In this document: one piece after another, positions 60,301 through 64,000 of the stretch
Position numbering within the stretch: the stretch's first letter is position 1
Layout of the letters: every line of letters starts with the position of its first letter
Assembly: GCF_000315915.1 (NCBI RefSeq)
Contig: NC_020190.1
Location: 558,001 to 622,000 of the forward strand
DNA from: Henningerozyma blattae CBS 6284
Taxonomy: Eukaryota > Ascomycota > Saccharomycetes > Saccharomycetales > Saccharomycetaceae
DNA length: 64,000 bases
Reading direction: 5' to 3'
Translations under genes and position numbers: made by a program
The notes under the pieces: model-generated
What the model saw: the letters and a program-made list of their open reading frames with translations, nothing else
Database searches by the model: none
What the model was told of the DNA's origin: nothing

Positions 60301-61162
60301 GAAGGCTTTGCTTTATAGAAGAGAGGTTATCAAAATTATATTGCCTTTTGAACAAAATTCAATTCCAACTGTTTTTATTCCTCAGATTTGGACTGGCTTA
60401 ACTTTCAATAAATGGAAGAATCTCATTAGTGAATTATATCGCATTATCGTTCCAGGTGGCTATTTAATTTCTTTCATTTCTGATATTAATCTGGTTCATG
60501 GAGGTTCAAGCATGGTAAATGAAAAGGAGGGGAATGTCAAGGTGAAATCTACTAATAATCTTCATGCTGGTGCAATCCGGCGTAACAGCTCACTTGGAGT
60601 AACTCGTGAAGGTGTAACAGAGAGACCTCCTATATTTAAGACAACTTCTGAAAGAGATAAATTATTTGAAAGCGTAAGTTGTAATGCTATTACTAAAGGC
60701 TTAAGCGTTCACCCAATTAATCATTTATCAAGGGCTTTAGAAGACGGTGGTTTTACTAATATTAAGTCTACACGATTATGTATTAAGACGGGTGACTTAA
60801 CATCTTCTATGGGTTATGTAGACGAATTTGTTGCATTTATGCATTTTGAATATCTAATGAAAAAATTTAATATTAATTTGCCAAAGCAGCAAGCTGCAAC
60901 AAGTATATTTGAAAGATATATTAATGATCATAAAGGTAAAGTAGATAAAAATGCGGGCTTTCTTAGAGTAACCTTTATTGTTGCACAAAAGCCAAGCACT
61001 GCCTCACCTCAATCTCCAGCACAGCCTCAAACAGAACCTCAACCCCAACCTACTGTTCAGCCTAAAGCTCAATCTCCAATTCATAATCGACCTTCTATAA
61101 CTCCTCAACGAAATTCTTCGAAAAATTTGTACAGGTTATCGACAAGACAAATTCAAAGGTAA
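57371..61162 (+). CDS. YBR225W: Large protein of unknown function, YBR225W family
   Basis: The 1263-residue product is assigned to the uncharacterised S. cerevisiae YBR225W (900 residues) mainly by position beside MCX1 (YBR227C) and SLX1 (YBR228W). Residues 1-345 are low complexity, rich in Ser and Asn, with a His-rich stretch near 265-280 (codons CAT/CAC). A folded part runs about 350-570 (VRKEGYLNNKQIFRGYKLFK, RFDVTLERDLI). Another part near 635-720 reads LFVRPIFVSPIVWQLAYDL. The C-terminal part (about 895-1205) has VFIPQIWTGLTFNKWKNLI followed by ELYRIIVPGGYLISFISD, which resembles the post-I motif of SAM-dependent methyltransferases, but a motif I is not clear. The tail is Pro/Gln-rich. 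Function unknown. Confidence 0.78.
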   Translation: MILHSAETSIPRNFDQNQTNNHDRTLENDNFLEIDPLTPMDHNSQLINSRANSNSISNSSTSTLSIVDEQKSEKLNSKNSSSTGINYGGLHSSTYQSNLKSTNDYLYREKSQTPRQFYYDAQQYDEVLLNTDPANAINLNATSNPNTPQYYSPPKSKRTTSLDGCSNSAANSHSSNTSKVPSNLSIPSLLTSAVGSTSTSISNLNNSAIISNVNCNDGKILEINNNNMKNKNKVTSTCSDSKDDMVEINTDAQSKAMNYDKLKQDHNNHHHHHYHHHHRHVSKENQKSIDENILLPQDNIINNENATKLKLNNNNHTVFHDTISTKASTPLDEEDDPIIININCKNKVRKEGYLNNKQIFRGYKLFKWNWNTLPNISSNKKVNPESSQLDDDINPFTYRYFLMQLPIDNNPLVANSNKNKLTANETTSKSTDGGMVNLIYDSRSNKNFKKLHLFLAFNQKSKRSDSFLFSEERLLSYSSFLTKYLNWKKTFRFDVTLERDLITHPNETKLDDSVSLSFDQDANNLTTFNEFLIQLWRYQAQKFIIQKDSFLFDENILNFLKSSKKKLLKSSSISNNTDEKRNSTSNSSTRNVPLIDNRIYFDNNINYDSNSKSKPQSKSNDKPTKDSIDILFVRPIFVSPIVWQLAYDLPEFTIADFPIDLNPWISDDPDSIFFDNYNKMVDFHKSTIKFCNDESELITLNSKNANQYLLDCLDLPISESNSNNKPKSTTKKKIDPTVKLETNSLDSSLMSKSSEEKIPTIEEIKKSRRSGFANFFRKKHTHTETTVTSSNSETNLTNSSVKSSTSSQQIDKKGQKLDPIRSFSSATSSRTSLNKQPLQQRPSLQSCKLRKSFFGTEGLESKSPGSTSRRASNGSLQDGLLNKNSSPKVVGASKTKYFDNIPVDNKRIAAYFRKALHNYKKVSLPTQFLLPPFFTETTSIHTTDATTIESATSTTITNRMLKLENSNLLESEKDNLKKALLYRREVIKIILPFEQNSIPTVFIPQIWTGLTFNKWKNLISELYRIIVPGGYLISFISDINLVHGGSSMVNEKEGNVKVKSTNNLHAGAIRRNSSLGVTREGVTERPPIFKTTSERDKLFESVSCNAITKGLSVHPINHLSRALEDGGFTNIKSTRLCIKTGDLTSSMGYVDEFVAFMHFEYLMKKFNINLPKQQAATSIFERYINDHKGKVDKNAGFLRVTFIVAQKPSTASPQSPAQPQTEPQPQPTVQPKAQSPIHNRPSITPQRNSSKNLYRLSTRQIQR

Positions 61163-61582
61163 GTATTAAAAGATAGCCTAAGCCTCTAACGAAAAAAGAC
61201 GACAATACTCGGATTACATCCCATAACTGTGTTAATTTTGAGATCTTTAGATTATCTTTAGGGAAATTTATTCCAAAATATATGATAATTTATTAACATA
61301 ATTTACTGCGTACCTTGCGACATTTTATTTTTTAGTTCTTTATTGGCTGGTCCAATAAAAATCTATGTATATAACAGGCAAATATTTTCTCAAAGAAGTA
61401 ATCTTCTACTGTATATATAACTCCTTATTTACGTACTCTTACCTTCTTCATTGTTTTTCTATGTTTAACTACGACCATTTTACTGCAGAGATGTTTGCTT
61501 TTTTTATTTACATAGGTATTATTTTACATAAATATTACATTATATTCTATAAGATAGTTGGATAATTGAAAATTTTAAACTA
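61163..61582. other. Convergent 3' flanks
   Basis: A 420-bp gap between two convergent genes. A 66-codon frame inside it has no family pattern. Nothing else is visible. Confidence 0.5.
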
Positions 61583-63151
61583 TTAGTGCTTTAATTTTTT
61601 TGTCATGGCCTTGAATAATTCAGGATCTTCCAATTTAATATCATTGATGAAAGCAGGTTCTTGATCTTTGGTATAGTATTTAACACTCACATGTGATGCT
61701 AGTGCGTATTCTGTTTGTTTTAAAGACTCGACAGTATCTTTATTAATCAATGCAAAGGAAATTCCTGATTCTGGACATTCATAATTTATATTTAATAATA
61801 GTCTTTCCATAATTGACCGTAGTCCTCTAGCACCAGTACCTTCATTCAGGGCTATTTCAGAAATTTTTATTAATGCATCTTGAGTTATTGCTAATTGAAC
61901 GCCAAATTGATTGAAAATATATTGATATTGATGTAATAAAGCGTTTTTAGGTTCTTTTAAAATATGGTATAAATCTTTGACATTCAAAGGTTCTAATGCT
62001 GTAACAATTGGCACTCTACCAATCAATTCAGGGATCAATCCAAATGTAATTAGGTCAATTGGTGATGTTAATGACAATGCTGAAACCTTTTTTCCATTGC
62101 TCAATTCTACTTCCTTGATTTTGTTATCAATTTGTATATTATCATTATCGTTCTTAACTGAAACTTTATGCTCACTTTGCTTTCCATCATGTTCTTCAGT
62201 TTTTACGGCTCTTACTTGCTCTGTTTTAGTTGTATTATTCTCAGACTTTTGATTGTTGTTAAGATCCTTGATCTTAATAATTCTTTTTGAGATGATTTTA
62301 TCCAAACCTACAAACGCACCTGACAAAACAAATAAGATGTTAGAAGTATCAATCGTAAAATTCTGAGTTTTCATTTCAATTGGTGCATTATTATCTTTTG
62401 ATTTAATAGGCCGCTGCACATTTAACTCAATTTTATGACCTTCAATGATTTTAAGCAGAGATTGTTGGACCCCTTCACCAGATACATCTTTAACATTTGC
62501 ATCTGAGTTATGTTTAGCCAATTTGTCAATTTCGTCTAGAACAATAATCCCTCTCTCTGCTTTCTGTGGATTATAATTTGCATTGATTAGTAATCTTTCA
62601 AGACAAATCTCCACATCTTCACCAATATAGCCAGCTTGTGTTAATTGAGTACAATCAGTAATAGCAATAGGGACATCTAATATCTTAGCTAATGTAGTTG
62701 TTAATAGGGTCTTACCAGAACCTGAAGGGCCCAATATCAAAAGATTACTCTTACTTAGTTCCAGATCATCATCATCCTCTTCAATTTTGTTGTTATATAT
62801 GGCGGGCGGTTTCCCTTTCAGTTGAGATTCTAAACTTTTTAAGCCGGCGATTGTTTCAGTAGAATTTAATCTCTCTTTAGAAGATTCGTTTTTAATTCTT
62901 TCTATTTCATCCTTAATATTTTTGTTGTTTATATCCTTAGATATCTTATCATTAATTCTTAAGTAATGGTTGTAAACTGCCACACAAAGAACTTTTTTAC
63001 CGATATCTTGACCAACGACATATCTATCTAAATAGCCTTTTAAAATCTTAGGTGAAGGTATTTTGCTGTTATTACTGCTTGCTAAATTTGATATTTGAAA
63101 TGTAGATGAATAGCATCTTCTCAAAATAATTGAATTACGTACCGAAAGCAT
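61583..63151 (-). CDS. MCX1: Mcx1, mitochondrial ClpX-type unfoldase
   Basis: Mcx1 is the AAA+ ClpX homologue of the mitochondrial matrix; yeast lacks ClpP, and Mcx1 activates Hem1 by helping PLP insertion, the first step of haem synthesis. The 522-residue product is the S. cerevisiae size (520). It starts with a basic presequence (MLSVRNSIILRRCYSS). It has no zinc-binding domain. The ATPase has LDRYVVGQDIGKKVL, Walker A GPSGSGKT, QAGYIGEDVEICLERLL, Walker B IIVLDEIDKLA, VSGEGVQQSLLKIIEGH, and the sensor-2 EGTGARGLRSIMERL. An acidic and Lys-rich insertion occurs at about 300-350. Confidence 0.96.
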   Translation of the reverse strand: MLSVRNSIILRRCYSSTFQISNLASSNNSKIPSPKILKGYLDRYVVGQDIGKKVLCVAVYNHYLRINDKISKDINNKNIKDEIERIKNESSKERLNSTETIAGLKSLESQLKGKPPAIYNNKIEEDDDDLELSKSNLLILGPSGSGKTLLTTTLAKILDVPIAITDCTQLTQAGYIGEDVEICLERLLINANYNPQKAERGIIVLDEIDKLAKHNSDANVKDVSGEGVQQSLLKIIEGHKIELNVQRPIKSKDNNAPIEMKTQNFTIDTSNILFVLSGAFVGLDKIISKRIIKIKDLNNNQKSENNTTKTEQVRAVKTEEHDGKQSEHKVSVKNDNDNIQIDNKIKEVELSNGKKVSALSLTSPIDLITFGLIPELIGRVPIVTALEPLNVKDLYHILKEPKNALLHQYQYIFNQFGVQLAITQDALIKISEIALNEGTGARGLRSIMERLLLNINYECPESGISFALINKDTVESLKQTEYALASHVSVKYYTKDQEPAFINDIKLEDPELFKAMTKKLKH

Positions 63152-63510
63152 TTATCTTTCTTCTGAAAAAAAAAGGCGTTTGATATGATTTGTGTGAGGT
63201 CTATATAGAGATATTAACTATTAATTAATTTTTTTAAAAATAAAGAGATTATTCCCTGAGCTTTATTTTATCAATAAATTAAAACATCTTTATATGTTAT
63301 AGGATATATTAAATATTGTATTAAAATAGCCATCGGAATATTTAATAAGCGGGCCAATATATGTGACTACTAAAACCGCGAAGGAAGTAATAATGACAAA
63401 ATCGAAAAATAAAAAATAAGAAAACTTAGGTGTCCCATTAGTAAGGACACTAATAATAAATTCAACTCCGATAGATTCTAAGAAAAGTAAGCAATAAAAG
63501 TCGTTATAGT
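63152..63510. other. Divergent MCX1/SLX1 promoter
   Basis: A 359-bp divergent gap, AT-rich. A hydrophobic minus-strand frame (63290-63598) runs from here into SLX1 and is not called as a gene (see rejected items). Confidence 0.5.
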
Positions 63511-64000
63511 ATGGATGAGGGTCATAAAATCCCCACATTCTACTGCTGTTATATATTGCAATCATTACACAAAAGACAGTCATTTTATATTGGATCAACT
63601 CCTAATCCATTTAGACGTCTAAGGCAGCATAATGGTATCTTAAACAAAGGCGGTGCATACAGGACACATCGTCAAGGAACACGACCATGGGAAATGATAG
63701 CTTGTATTCATGGTTTTGCCAGCAATATTGCAGCTCTCCAATTTGAACATGCCTGGCAACATGGGTATGCTACACATTACGTAGCTGAAAAAGACCGATT
63801 GATAAAGAACAAGAATGGCGGAAGATCATTACAACATAAACTTGCATTGGCCAGACAGTTAATGTCTAATCCGTACTTCCTACGAATGCGACTTATTATT
63901 AATTTTTTCAATACTGAGGCACATTCTGTATGGGAACAGAACAAATTTCGAGTATGTAAGGATATTTCTATCCATACAGACATCTCAGAAGGCGCTCTTA
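63511..64000 (+). CDS. SLX1: Slx1, structure-selective endonuclease (5' part, cut by window edge)
   Basis: Slx1 is the GIY-YIG catalytic subunit of the Slx1-Slx4 nuclease that cuts branched DNA at replication forks and recombination intermediates. About 163 codons are visible. The ATG at 63511 is the only start in an open frame that begins after a TAG at 63472. The nuclease domain is complete: [33 protein letters not shown] with the catalytic arginine, [17 protein letters not shown], and the metal-binding glutamate in [20 protein letters not shown]. The C-terminal RING-type domain lies outside. It is divergent from MCX1 as YBR227C/YBR228W. Confidence 0.96.
   Translation, partial: MDEGHKIPTFYCCYILQSLHKRQSFYIGSTPNPFRRLRQHNGILNKGGAYRTHRQGTRPWEMIACIHGFASNIAALQFEHAWQHGYATHYVAEKDRLIKNKNGGRSLQHKLALARQLMSNPYFLRMRLIINFFNTEAHSVWEQNKFRVCKDISIHTDISEGAL

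Noticed and set aside
63290..63598. 102-codon hydrophobic minus-strand frame between MCX1 and SLX1
   Set aside because: It overlaps the first codons of the well-supported SLX1 on the other strand and fills the shared promoter. Hydrophobicity is what a T-rich strand gives by chance. A membrane-protein relic cannot be fully excluded.
1..64000. tRNA genes, Ty/LTR elements, rRNA, CRISPR arrays
   Set aside because: By eye I found no B-box GGTTCRANNCC in the gaps, no LTR-like TG...CA pairs with homology, and no reverse transcriptase or integrase frames. A tRNAscan and repeat search would settle this.

Overview
The window is nuclear DNA of a budding yeast (Saccharomycetaceae). It is AT-rich and compact, nearly every gene is intron-free, and the proteins match S. 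cerevisiae families end to end. Gene order is also conserved. The left part (1-33189) carries RPN5, NOP14, ATG9, RPC53, SAS10, MSH5, CLB3, CMR1, a YDL157C-like gene, STE7 and DHH1, which follows S. cerevisiae YDL147-YDL160. It continues with PNP1, an inserted ZRT2, and SEC13 (YLR209/YLR208). The right part (33778-64000) carries MET8, SDS23/24, GEP7, RAD6, PKP2, YBP1/2, DUO1, PYC, MED31, SCS3, a YBR220C-like gene, MET13, a YBR225W-like gene, MCX1 and SLX1. This interleaves S. cerevisiae YBR213-YBR228 with YGL056-062 and YGL125-127. Many expected ancestral neighbours are absent, for example TUB4 and CDC123 beside CLB, HPC2 and ATG12 near MET8-PYC, and PDB1 and TDP1 near MCX1. I infer a post-whole-genome-duplication species outside Saccharomyces, but cannot name the genus.

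Functionally this is a housekeeping region: proteasome lid (RPN5), small-subunit ribosome assembly (NOP14, SAS10), RNA polymerase III (RPC53), autophagy (ATG9), meiotic crossover (MSH5), cell cycle (CLB3, DUO1), pheromone signalling (STE7), mRNA decay (DHH1), COPII (SEC13), sulphur and one-carbon metabolism (MET8, MET13), pyruvate metabolism (PKP2, PYC), ubiquitin and DNA repair (RAD6, SLX1), Mediator (MED31) and mitochondria (GEP7, MCX1). Several promoters carry the binding site expected for their regulon: PACE before RPN5, RRPE and PAC before NOP14 and SAS10, an MCB before CMR1, a perfect Zap1 site before ZRT2, an exact UAS-INO before SCS3, and Cbf1 plus Gcn4 sites before MET13.

The least ordinary parts are as follows. 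(1) A sharp GC-rich island (about 33330-34660) lies at the synteny breakpoint SEC13|MET8. It holds ten CACGTG motifs in about 1 kb (eight of them inside the MET8 reading frame), two Rap1-like sites and a Reb1 site. (2) Very long AUG-free, G-poor 5' leaders lie before DHH1 (about 930 nt) and CLB3 (about 620 nt). (3) Three conserved genes carry single-base indels, at or beside short homopolymers where placeable: a compensating pair in NOP14, a break in RPC53, and a lost stop in DHH1. These look more like consensus errors than biology but should be checked. (4) A repeat-rich stretch lies between STE7 and DHH1, and a gene-free interval of about 3 kb follows DHH1. I found no tRNA, rRNA, transposon, CRISPR array or centromere that I could support, and no clear undescribed multi-gene system.
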